Assembly: GCA_029262995.1 (NCBI GenBank)
Contig: JAJCYH010000029.1
Location: 1-64,000, forward strand
From: Saprospiraceae bacterium
GTDB lineage: Bacteria; Bacteroidota; Bacteroidia; Chitinophagales; Saprospiraceae
DNA length: 64,000 nucleotides
Direction: 5' to 3'
Shown: positions 1-6,570 of the stretch, piece after piece
How positions within the stretch are numbered: position 1 is the stretch's first letter
How the letters are laid out: every line of letters starts with the position of its first letter
The notes under the pieces: generated by a model
What the model was told of the DNA's origin: nothing
Database searches by the model: none
The model's input: the letters and a program-made list of their open reading frames with translations, nothing else
Made by a program: the position numbers and the translations under genes

Positions 1-162
1 AGAAATCAAAGGTTAAAAATAATTCATGATAATATTTATAAACTAACAAAGCTTCCTAATAATCAACTATGGAAAGGAAATGACTTTTGTTCCTATTCAT
101 TTCTAAATAAAATCGATAGTATAATTATAAAAAAAATCCCATCAGGGAATTGGAAGAATTAA
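1..162 (+). CDS. C-terminal end of an unknown protein (partial)
   Basis: Frame 1 is open from the first base to a TAA at 160-162, giving 53 residues that end in SGNWKN. The gene begins outside the window. The piece is rich in Lys, Asn and Ile like its neighbours and shows no motif I recognise. It lies on the same strand as all other genes of the accessory region. It could also be a chance reading frame, since only 53 codons are visible. Confidence 0.45.
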   Translation, partial: RNQRLKIIHDNIYKLTKLPNNQLWKGNDFCSYSFLNKIDSIIIKKIPSGNWKN

Positions 163-296
163 ACCTATATTCAAGTACAAAAGTGTAGCTTGATTTCAAC
201 TTATTTTTTAACCAACGTGGTTTAAATAATCGAGGTAGTTAATATTTTATTTAAAAAACAAACACTTACTTTTATGTTGTTTTTGATCCTATTGGA

Positions 297-980
297 ATGT
301 TTTATGCCACAAACAAGTTAGGTACAAGTCTTAAACTATTTACTCTAATAATAACATACAGATTGAATCGATTATTTTTTATACTAATAATTATATTTTC
401 GTTTATCAAATGCTCATCTATTAAAGAGAAACCTCTTCTCCTATACGATACTGAAAACAACTTAGTATCACAAGATGAGTTTTACAAGAAAATGGATTTT
501 AGATATAATATAGACGTTTACTATGAAACAGATACAAGTCGTGTAGGAGCATTGGTTATAAGAAGTAAATTCGGAAAATTTGATTCTATTAATTTTGGTG
601 AGATTAAAAAGTTACTTTCTTTATCTTTTGACACAATCATTGACTTCAACAAGCCTGTAGTTATTAATTATTATTTAGACTTAAAAGACAATGTTGATTG
701 TGCGCATGAATTTTATTTTGAATCCACAACAGAAGAACTGATTAATTTTTATTCACAATTTAATATACTACATGTAGTAGATAAATATTACAGTCATAAT
801 TTGAAATTCAACAAGATCAAAGTAGATAAATTAGATTTAATACGTAGCACTTTTATTAAATATAGAATTCGATGTCTAAATTATATTGCTATTAAACCAA
901 ATGGTTCATATTACTATTGCATTGGTGATGGGTGTTCAATATATAACACACTATTAGAAGACTGGCCAGATCTGAAATAG
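297..980 (+). CDS. Unknown protein with N-terminal membrane or lipoprotein signal
   Basis: A 227-residue reading frame of unknown function. Residues about 24-39 form a hydrophobic stretch ending in FIKCSS, which could be a membrane anchor or a poor lipoprotein signal (Lys in place of a small residue before Cys). A shorter form starting at an internal TTG nearer that segment would give a more normal signal peptide, so the start is uncertain. The rest is a soluble, Tyr- and Asn-rich domain with four further Cys. It stands alone, and is followed 13 bases later by an attC-like palindrome, as a cassette gene would be. No family recognised. Confidence 0.6.
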   Translation: MFYATNKLGTSLKLFTLIITYRLNRLFFILIIIFSFIKCSSIKEKPLLLYDTENNLVSQDEFYKKMDFRYNIDVYYETDTSRVGALVIRSKFGKFDSINFGEIKKLLSLSFDTIIDFNKPVVINYYLDLKDNVDCAHEFYFESTTEELINFYSQFNILHVVDKYYSHNLKFNKIKVDKLDLIRSTFIKYRIRCLNYIAIKPNGSYYYCIGDGCSIYNTLLEDWPDLK

Positions 981-993
981 GATAATGACCTGT

Positions 994-1159
994 ACCTAAT
1001 AATGCAGGATCACCCCATCTCAGTTCATGCGTTATATTAACATAATCAGTCAATTGATTTAATTATCTTGAACTTATAGCGCATATCCACTGAGACCACA
1101 CTTCGCCCTGTCGCTATCACGCGACGACGGACTCGTTGGGGATCTGCTAGACGTTAGGT
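994..1159 (+). repeat. attC-like imperfect palindrome 1
   Basis: The left end ACCTAA..GCAG(G)ATC(A)CCCC at 994-1016 is complementary to the right end GGGGATCTGC..TTAGGT at 1138-1159. One extra G and one extra A are left unpaired in the left arm. The right end carries GTTAGGT (1153-1159), which fits the integron core GTTRRRY. The left box ACCTAAT is one base off RYYYAAC. A small internal hairpin GTCGC/GCGAC lies at 1110-1125. The element is GC-richer than its surroundings and sits between one gene's stop and the next gene's promoter. At 166 bases it is longer than classical attC sites. Assignment as attC is inference. Confidence 0.55.
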
Positions 1160-1209
1160 GGAATTCCTTAGAATTGGCCTTCAAAATACCTACAATAAGA
1201 TAAATCAAA

Positions 1210-1241
1210 TTTGCAGATATTACCAATTTTTGGTAACTTTG
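1210..1241 (+). promoter_or_regulatory. Bacteroidota-type promoter with embedded inverted repeat
   Basis: TTTG (1210-1213) and TAACTTTG (1234-1241) match the -33 and TAnnTTTG -7 elements, 20 bases apart. The spacer holds the perfect inverted repeat TTACCA/TGGTAA (1220-1225 and 1231-1236). This places a probable operator inside the promoter, suited to autorepression by the ribbon-helix-helix antitoxin encoded next. Confidence 0.65.
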
Positions 1242-1257
1242 TGCAAAATCATTGATT

Positions 1258-1509
1258 ATGGGAAAAAATACATCAATAGCACTCGGACAACATTTTGAGG
1301 ACTTTGTCAAATTTAGAATTAACGAAGGAAGGTACAAAAACGCAAGTGAAGTAATTAGAGCAGGACTCAGATTATTAGAAGAAGAGGAACAAAAATTCTA
1401 TGCTTTAAAAACAGCAATTCAAGAAGGCATTGATAGTGGAATTGTTGAAAATTTTGATCCAAAAGAACATTTAAAGAAAATGAAGCTTGAACGATCCAAA
1501 AATGAGTAG
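1258..1509 (+). CDS. ParD/CopG-family antitoxin
   Basis: An 83-residue type II antitoxin starting at ATG 1258; the track's 1252 start is a TTG two codons upstream. The N-terminal half (SIALGQHFEDFVKF..GRYKNASEVIRAGLRLLE) is the ribbon-helix-helix DNA-binding fold typical of ParD. The charged C-terminal half (IDSGIVENFDPKEHL) is the usual toxin-wrapping tail. It should bind and silence the toxin encoded next and repress its own promoter, where an inverted repeat sits between the -33 and -7 elements. The toxin start overlaps its stop by eight bases (ATGAGTAG), which implies translational coupling. Confidence 0.88.
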   Translation: MGKNTSIALGQHFEDFVKFRINEGRYKNASEVIRAGLRLLEEEEQKFYALKTAIQEGIDSGIVENFDPKEHLKKMKLERSKNE

Positions 1510-1801
1510 TTATCTTTTAACCGAAAAAGCTATTAAGGATTTAACTGAGATTTGGAATTACACAGTAGATACTTGGTCAGAAAATCAAGCGGATAAATAT
1601 TATAAAGAACTTGTAAACTTCTGTCAAACATTATCTGAAAAACCACAAAATAGCAGAAGTTATAGTCAGCTTATCCCAAGCTTGAAGGGAGTAAAAATAA
1701 ATAGGCATATTGTTTTCTACCGTGAAATATCAGAAACTGTAATAGAAATTGAAAGAATACTTCACGAACAAATGGATTTAAAAACTAATCTTGATAAATA
1801 A
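1502..1801 (+). CDS. RelE/ParE-family toxin
   Basis: A 99-residue toxin of the RelE/ParE superfamily. The ATG at 1502 is chosen because it overlaps the antitoxin stop; the track's 1487 start is an upstream TTG. Typical features are the N-terminal YLLTEKAIKDLTEIWNY helix-turn, the central PxxSRSYSQLIPSLKG-like stretch, the strand VKINRHIVFYRE, and the C-terminal IEIERILHEQMDL. Family members inhibit gyrase (ParE) or cleave mRNA on ribosomes (RelE). The partner being ParD-like favours the ParE branch, but the sequence alone does not decide the target. The frame appears intact. Confidence 0.88.
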   Translation: MSSYLLTEKAIKDLTEIWNYTVDTWSENQADKYYKELVNFCQTLSEKPQNSRSYSQLIPSLKGVKINRHIVFYREISETVIEIERILHEQMDLKTNLDK

Positions 1802-1813
1802 TACCCCACACAC

Positions 1814-1948
1814 AATATGCATGACGGCAGCTCAGGCGAAGCATTACTCTACTACATTCAAATAAAATGACTAACTTAATATTATGAACACGTTCAGTCG
1901 CCTGAGACGATGTTCCTCGGGATTGTTCTGCATGCATTGAACGTTGTA
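1814..1948 (+). repeat. attC-like imperfect palindrome 2
   Basis: Two nested complementary pairs are visible: ATGCATG at 1817-1823 with CATGCAT at 1931-1937, and the perfect 9-base CTCAGGCGA at 1831-1839 with TCGCCTGAG at 1898-1906. The right end reads AACGTTGTAG, close to but not matching GTTRRRY. It follows the RelE-like toxin by a few bases. The 68-codon reading frame listed at 1910-2116 runs through it and is not considered a gene. Confidence 0.5.
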
Positions 1949-2112
1949 GGCAGAGAAGGCAAAGCGCTAGAGATTAGATCAAATATGTTAAAATTTATAT
2001 TCGTAAATATTTGTGAACCAAACTTTAGTTTGAGGATTTTAAAATGGGCTCAAATAATTGAACAGTTTCAACCTAATCTTTGTAATTTAGGTATAAGAAA
2101 ACAAGATCAACC

Positions 2113-2340
2113 ATGAAAACATTGACCATCAACATAACAGAAAAAGAGTTTCTCAAATTTGGATTCGAATCTAAAAACCTAAATTTCGAAGAATTTGTCC
2201 GGAAGATAAAGATTGATTTAGCTAAAGAAGCAATGATTAAATGTCAATCTATTGCTGAGAAAGCTGGTTTGTCAAATTTGACTTTAGATGAAATTGATGC
2301 TGAAATCAAAGCAGTAAGGAATGTAAAAGGTAATAATTGA
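2113..2340 (+). CDS. Antitoxin of a PIN-domain toxin module
   Basis: A 75-residue small protein whose product and position fit the antitoxin partner of the PIN-domain gene that follows. It has a short N-terminal strand (MKTLTINITEKEF), a helical middle and an acidic end (LTLDEIDAEIKAVRN), a pattern common in antitoxins paired with PIN toxins of the COG1569 type. There is no recognisable DNA-binding motif beyond that. Its last codons overlap the start region of the toxin. The call rests mainly on context and size. Confidence 0.7.
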   Translation: MKTLTINITEKEFLKFGFESKNLNFEEFVRKIKIDLAKEAMIKCQSIAEKAGLSNLTLDEIDAEIKAVRNVKGNN

Positions 2341-2743
2341 TACCAATGTCATTGTATCAGCCTTAATTTCAAAAGGAATTCCCTCCAAGATAATTTATGA
2401 CCTTGTCCTCAACGAAAAAATTGAGATTTGTATTTCTGATAAAATATTTGAGGAATACGTTGATGTCCTTAACCGGGAAAAGTTTTCAAGATTCCCCGAT
2501 TTCAAAACGAATGCCAATATAGTAATAAGTATAATTGATGAATTAGCTATTCATGAAAATCCTATACAAGAAGTTGAAATGCTGAAAGACCTAGATGACA
2601 ATAAATTTTTAGAGTTTGCAATTGAAGTTGAAGCCGATTTTATCATCACAGGAAATAACAGAGATTTTACAATTAAAGAGATTGGAGCCACAAAGATTGT
2701 AACTCCAACGGAGTATTGGAATAATTGCAAATCAAAGGATTGA
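2321..2743 (+). pseudogene. PIN-domain toxin with a stop codon at position 2
   Basis: The frame from 2330 to the TGA at 2741-2743 encodes about 137 residues of a PIN-domain ribonuclease: VIIDTNVIVSAL at the start, an acidic EEYVDVL, a central LDDNKFLEFAI and the final strand IITGNNRDF. All the acidic residues of the metal site appear present. Homologues normally start M(K)KVIIDTN. Here the codons are ATG TAA AAG GTA ATA ATT, so the expected ATG (2321) is followed directly by a stop, one A-to-T change from AAA. No ATG, GTG or TTG lies between that stop and the domain. Either the toxin is dead or it starts at a rare codon such as ATA/ATT by coupling to the antitoxin. Confidence 0.75.
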
Positions 2744-2752
2744 TGAAAAATG

Positions 2753-3153
2753 CCTACAATCGATTAGACGGCCGTGAGCAATAAAGCCCACGGTGCGCCT
2801 CTCACATTTATCTGCCGAAAGGCATGACCACCGTACGTACGGACCTTCCCGCTCAGCGGGACAGGCTGTATATGCTTACGCCGAAGCTTCAGCATAGGCG
2901 CTACGGCAGTTCACTAAATCTAAAATCCAACTTTAGAGTAGCAATAAGTAAAGGATATATAACCATTACGTTTGGGTAATGATAATGTAATTGCAATACC
3001 AAGAATAGGACTTTGGGCTATTGCCCAACCGCCCATTATGCTTCTACTCCACGCATAAGCCATCCATTTATTAACCCCCAGACTAATGAGATTCTTAGGT
3101 TTACGCTCAGGCTTTTTCCAGTCATGCCTCCTAATATTACTTTCTGTTCTTGT
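2753..3153 (-). mobile_element. Group II intron 3' remnant, copy 1
   Basis: On the minus strand this reads as the end of a group II intron reverse transcriptase followed by the RNA 3' domains. The RNA part contains the characteristic CCGTACGTACGGTGGTC, a GTGAGAGGCGCACC stretch, a strong GC hairpin, and ends near CCGTCTAATCGATTG. The first 277 bases (2753-3029) recur at 6143-6425 in the same orientation. The 5' part of the intron and most of the enzyme are missing. It lies antisense to all neighbouring genes. Confidence 0.75.
2920..3153 (-). pseudogene. Reverse transcriptase/maturase C-terminal fragment
   Basis: The last 77 codons of a group II intron-encoded protein, with an in-frame stop upstream on the minus strand. 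The fragment reads RRHDWKKPERKPKNLISLGV, then WMAYAWSRS.MGGWAIAQSPIL and GYISFTYCYSKVGF before the stop. This matches the maturase-type C-terminus (Lx-LG-x-A-W then W-x-A-x-SPIL-x-T) of such enzymes. The polymerase domain with its YADD box is absent, so it cannot be active. It is part of the larger intron remnant. Confidence 0.75.
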
Positions 3154-3326
3154 TTAGAATATAGATCGGCGTAGCCTTCTACTTGAAGTTACGCTCGTTC
3201 GATAATCGTATTTCTTTTTTTCTCATTGTATCAAGTTTTTAAGTGTTTGCAACATTTAATACTCTGGATTTTTTTATGGTAACTTCTATTTAGCATTGTA
3301 ATAAGGGATATCGCACTAGTGATTTA
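3154..3326. other. Non-coding stretch between intron remnant and attC-like site
   Basis: No gene is seen. A short inverted repeat GCGTA/TACGC near 3172-3197 resembles the GC-rich arms of the other palindromes and could be a relic of a further site. The remainder is AT-rich with many stops in all frames. Confidence 0.4.
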
Positions 3327-3407
3327 GTTCAACAAACGCTGATCACAGCATAGTTTCTGCCGCAAGCACAACATAGAAAATTACGCTGGATAGCTGGACC
3401 GTTAGAC
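3327..3407 (+). repeat. attC-like site 3, best match to integron attC
   Basis: It begins with GTTCAAC (3327-3333), a full RYYYAAC match, and ends with GTTAGAC (3401-3407), a full GTTRRRY match, 81 bases in all and within the known attC range. Inside, the left arm ATC(A)CAGC.TA.TTT.CT is complementary to the right arm around AG.AAAA.TA.GCTG.GAT, with one unpaired A. Outer boxes, inner arms and an extrahelical base in one arm are the defining traits of attC. It precedes hicA by about 65 bases. Whether a recombinase acts on it is inference. Confidence 0.65.
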
Positions 3408-3472
3408 ACAAGCCAAACATTGCAACTGTTCTTTAGTTGCATAACCGTAATTAAAACAAGATATTTACATTA

Positions 3473-3709
3473 ATGAGTAAATATGACAAAATCTTAGAGC
3501 GATTAATAGATAGTTCTATTATATCGACTTTTCAAGAATTAGAACATATACTAAAGAAATTAGGAAAAACTTCTGAATCTAGGGCAACAAATTACGATGA
3601 TAAAAAAAATCATATTATTAGAATTCATAAACCACATCCAGGTAATAAATTGAAAAAATATGTAAAAAAGTATATTGTAAGTGAATTAAAGAAAAACAAT
3701 TTGATATGA
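3473..3709 (+). CDS. HicA-family mRNA interferase toxin
   Basis: A 78-residue protein of the HicA type, a small double-stranded-RNA-binding-like fold that cleaves mRNA. The core HIIRIHKPHPGNKLKKYVKKYIVSELKK shows the family's central His and the PHPGxxLKxxxxxxILxxL ending. The N-terminal helix (KILERLIDSSIISTFQELEHIL) has diverged. Its stop overlaps the start of the HicB antitoxin by four bases (ATGA), the normal toxin-first order of hicAB operons. An attC-like site lies just upstream. Length and frame are intact. Confidence 0.82.
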   Translation: MSKYDKILERLIDSSIISTFQELEHILKKLGKTSESRATNYDDKKNHIIRIHKPHPGNKLKKYVKKYIVSELKKNNLI

Positions 3710-4050
3710 TAGATAGGATAAAATATAAAGAATTCATTGGATCAGTACACTTTTCTGCAGATGATGATTTATTCTTCGGTAAAATTGAAGGCGTCAATGA
3801 CCTAGTTACTTTTGAAGGAAATACTGTCATACAATTAAAGAAAGCGTTTAAGGAAGCGGTAGAGGACTATTTAGATTTGTGCAAACAAACAGGAAAAGAA
3901 ATATTTAAATCATTTAAAGGTTCTTTTAATGTTAGAATAAACCCTGAATTACATTCTTTAGCCTTTGAGAAAACAGCATTAGAAGGAAAAACTCTTAACC
4001 AATTTGTTCAAGACGCCATAGAGCATAAAGTAAAACATGCTACTGAATAA
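3706..4050 (+). CDS. HicB-family antitoxin
   Basis: A 114-residue antitoxin for the preceding HicA. The N-terminal partly degraded RNase H-like fold is seen in YKEFIGSVHFSADDDLFFGKIEGVNDLVTFEG and the DYLDLCKQTGK turn. The C-terminal FNVRINPELHSLAFEKTALEGKTLNQFVQDAI is a ribbon-helix-helix DNA-binding domain, so the protein likely binds its own promoter as well as the toxin. Its ATG overlaps the toxin stop. Confidence is high because both domains and the operon arrangement agree. Confidence 0.9.
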   Translation: MIDRIKYKEFIGSVHFSADDDLFFGKIEGVNDLVTFEGNTVIQLKKAFKEAVEDYLDLCKQTGKEIFKSFKGSFNVRINPELHSLAFEKTALEGKTLNQFVQDAIEHKVKHATE

Positions 4051-4070
4051 ATAAATAAAATTGGCTGCAT

Positions 4071-4108
4071 CTACATTGCAGTATTAACATATCTGTTAGA
4101 CGTTGTAG
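4071..4108 (+). repeat. attC-like hairpin 4 upstream of the aconitase gene
   Basis: CTACA (4071-4075) pairs with TGTAG (4104-4108) and TAACA (4085-4089) with TGTTA (4094-4098), around a four-base loop. GTTAGAC at 4096-4102 matches GTTRRRY and is followed by GTTGTAG. It is much shorter than the other palindromes, so it may be a truncated site. It ends about 28 bases before the next start codon. Confidence 0.4.
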
Positions 4109-4135
4109 AACTGGCAAAAAATTAAACTTTCAAGT

Positions 4136-6082
4136 ATGAAAAGTCAAAACCTTAGTCAAAAATTGATCAGTGCTCATCTTGTTTCAGGTAACATGAATCC
4201 CGGGAACGAAATCGCATTAAAAATTGATCAGATATTATTGCAAGATGCCACAGGCACCTTAGTAATGCTGGAATTGGAAGCGTTTAATTTAAATAAGATC
4301 AAAACAGAGATAGCAGTGCAGTATGTAGACCACAATCTACTCCAAACGGACTATAAGAACATGGATGATCATATCTTTTTACAGTCAGCCGCTGCTCGCT
4401 TTGGATTCTGGTTTAGTAAATCTGGAAACGGAATTAGTCATGTTGTCCATATGGAACGGTTTGGCAAACCAGGAAAAACCCTATTGGGTTCAGATAGTCA
4501 TACTCCTGCAGGAGGTGGTATTGGAATGCTTGCATTAGGAACAGGTGGCTTGGATGTTGCACTAGCTTCTGCTGGTGAGCCTTATTATATTAAAATGCCA
4601 AAAATCATGGGCATCAAGCTCACTGGAAAGCTGCCTAACTGGGTAAGTGCTAAAGATATTATTTTAGAAATGCTTCGAAGGTATGATGTGACCGGGGGGC
4701 GTGGGTATATCTTAGAATATTACGGTGAGGGCTTGAAATATTTGAGCGCTTGGGATCGTCATGTCATTACGAACATGGGCACGGAATTAGGTGCCACTTC
4801 TTCTGTATTTCCTTCCGATGAAATAACTCGTAAATTCCTTCGAAAGGAAGGAAGAGAAGAAGATTGGGTTAAATTTGAAGCCGATGAAGGAGCATCTTAC
4901 GATCATTACGAGGAAATAAATTTATCTGAACTAGAACCTTTAATTGCACTTCCAAGCAGCCCCGGAAAAGTTGTCCCGGTAAGAGAGGTTAGCGGATTAA
5001 AAGTAGCCCAAGTCGTTATTGGCTCTTCTGCAAATCCCGGACTACGTGATTTTTGGATCGTATCTCAAATTGTAAAAGGAAATGTGATGTCTCCCCATAT
5101 TTCATTTGATGTCAACCCATCTTCTCGTCAGGTCTTGGAAAATTTAATGGAAATGAAGGCTCTTGCACCATTAATTGCTGCTGGGGCAAGACTACATCAA
5201 TCCGGTTGTATGGGATGCATTGGTATGGGACAGGCACCTGCTACCAATACGATTAGTCTTCGAACAATGCCTCGTAATTTTCCCGGACGTTCAGGCACAC
5301 TAGAAGATGAGGTCTATCTATGTAGCCCAGAAACAGCTGCAGCTGCGGCACTAATGGGGGAAATTACTGATCCGAGAGAACTCGAAACACTCAAGAATAT
5401 TTCATATCCAAAATGGGAAGAACCTACCCATATTAAGATAAATAAGAATAATCTAATTGCTCCTAATGGGGAATCTACTAAATTAATTAAGGGGCCGAAC
5501 ATTAAAAAGCTTCCCGATTTTGAAGAGCTTCCCGATGAAATAGAAATTCCCATTCTATTAAAAATGGATGACAATATTTCCACGGATGGAATATTGAAAG
5601 CAGGTAGTGATGTGCTGCCTTTGCGTTCAAATATTCCAGAGATAAGCAAGTTTGCTTATTATGCCATTGATCAAAGTTTCTATCATCGTAGCATTGAAAA
5701 TCAAAATAAATATAAAGAGTTTTGTGTGATTGCAGGTGAAAATTATGCCCAAGGTTCAAGCAGAGAACATGCAGCTTTAGCTCCTAGGTATTTGGGACAA
5801 AGGTTTGTTATCGCCAAATCCTATGCTCGCATTGGCTGGCAGAATCTAATCAATTTTGGTATCGTTCCTTTTGAGTTTAAAAACCCACTTGATTGGGACA
5901 AACTAGAACAAGGGGATGTTTTACGTATAGAAAATATTAGGGAAATTATCAAAAACAAGGATTCAATAACTGCCACCATAGTTGGAAAAGCAATAGAAAT
6001 TCAGCTAAGCTTCAATATCAGTAAAAGACAAGTTGAAATCATTTTAAAAGGAGGTATTATAAATTATATAAAGCAAAGGTGA
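4136..6082 (+). CDS. Aconitase-family hydro-lyase (short, Aquifex type)
   Basis: A 648-residue enzyme of the aconitase superfamily, close to the short form described as Aquifex type rather than the 750-900-residue AcnA/AcnB. Visible landmarks are SDSHT (119-123), GGIGMLALGTGGLDVA, the CMGC pair (C358, C361), GRSGT near 385, CSPETAAAAA (396 on) and the swivel domain GSSREHAALAPR. The position equivalent to the first iron-sulfur ligand (GSCTN in classical aconitases) reads GSSAN, with Ser298. The expected role is citrate-isocitrate interconversion in the cytoplasm, but the missing ligand leaves substrate and cluster open. It sits between a HicAB module and an intron remnant, an odd place for a TCA-cycle gene. 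Confidence 0.85.
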   Translation: MKSQNLSQKLISAHLVSGNMNPGNEIALKIDQILLQDATGTLVMLELEAFNLNKIKTEIAVQYVDHNLLQTDYKNMDDHIFLQSAAARFGFWFSKSGNGISHVVHMERFGKPGKTLLGSDSHTPAGGGIGMLALGTGGLDVALASAGEPYYIKMPKIMGIKLTGKLPNWVSAKDIILEMLRRYDVTGGRGYILEYYGEGLKYLSAWDRHVITNMGTELGATSSVFPSDEITRKFLRKEGREEDWVKFEADEGASYDHYEEINLSELEPLIALPSSPGKVVPVREVSGLKVAQVVIGSSANPGLRDFWIVSQIVKGNVMSPHISFDVNPSSRQVLENLMEMKALAPLIAAGARLHQSGCMGCIGMGQAPATNTISLRTMPRNFPGRSGTLEDEVYLCSPETAAAAALMGEITDPRELETLKNISYPKWEEPTHIKINKNNLIAPNGESTKLIKGPNIKKLPDFEELPDEIEIPILLKMDDNISTDGILKAGSDVLPLRSNIPEISKFAYYAIDQSFYHRSIENQNKYKEFCVIAGENYAQGSSREHAALAPRYLGQRFVIAKSYARIGWQNLINFGIVPFEFKNPLDWDKLEQGDVLRIENIREIIKNKDSITATIVGKAIEIQLSFNISKRQVEIILKGGIINYIKQR

Positions 6083-6142
6083 TTTACAATTTTGTTCTTT
6101 TGTAAGATATGTTTTTACTAACAAATTAGTATCAAAACCCGT

Positions 6143-6425
6143 CCTCCAATCGATTAGATGGCTTCGCTCCAAGCTAAGTTGAAGCGGAGTGCAGCTCTCA
6201 CATTTATCTGCCGAAAGACATGATAACCATACGTGCCGACCTTCCCGCTCAGCGGGACAAGCTGTATATGCTTACGCCGAAGCTTCAGCATAGGCGCTAC
6301 GGCGGTTCACTAAATCGAAAGTCCAACTTTAGAGTAGTAATAAGTCAAGGATATATAACCATTACGTTTGAGTAATGATACTGTAATTGCAATACCAAGA
6401 ATAGGACTTTGAGCTATTGCCCAAC
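6143..6425 (-). mobile_element. Group II intron 3' remnant, copy 2
   Basis: A diverged second copy of 2753-3029 in the same orientation. On the minus strand it reads WAIAQSPILGIAIT...KRNGYISLTYYYSKVGLSI and a stop, then the RNA 3' domains with the CGTATGG equivalent, the same CCCGCTGAGCGGG hairpin and a final hairpin whose stem sequence has been replaced (GCTTCGCTCC..GGAGTGCAGC) but whose ability to pair is kept. The shared sequence stops exactly after GCCCAAC (6419-6425). Compensatory change in the hairpin suggests two separately inserted but related introns rather than a simple duplication. Confidence 0.7.
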
Positions 6426-6552
6426 TTAGGGCGATGAACTTTTCAGAATTCAATTATTATTTATAGCTTACGCTAAATAAACGGCAGACTGCATGTACAA
6501 TTCACAGATAGCTTGTTAAACACTTCACAAAGGCTATCTTTAACGTTGGCAA
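6416..6552 (+). repeat. attC-like imperfect palindrome 5
   Basis: ATTGC(C)CAAC at 6416-6425 is complementary to GTTGGCAAT at 6544-6552 with one unpaired C, and the adjoining TTAGGGCGATGAACTTT resembles the reverse complement of the right side. Shorter repeats GATAGC/GCTATC (6507-6537) and GTTAAA/TTTAAC lie inside. The left box GCCCAAC fits RYYYAAC and is also the last shared heptamer of intron copy 2. The right end GTTGGCA misses GTTRRRY at one position. The next gene starts 19 bases downstream. Confidence 0.5.
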
Positions 6553-6570
6553 TAATTCAATATAAGGAAT

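Noticed and set aside
1074-1337. 87-codon minus-strand frame
   Set aside because: It runs across a palindrome and antisense to the ParD gene; composition reflects the palindrome.
1910-2116. 68-codon frame (MFLGIVLHALNVV...)
   Set aside because: It begins inside an attC-like palindrome and overlaps the antitoxin start; no protein-like pattern.
5314-5759. 111- and 85-codon minus-strand frames
   Set aside because: Antisense to the aconitase gene with no independent support.
2753-6425. The two 280-base direct repeats considered as insertion-sequence ends
   Set aside because: Their content is a maturase C-terminus plus the CCGTACGTACGG intron RNA element, and no transposase lies between them.
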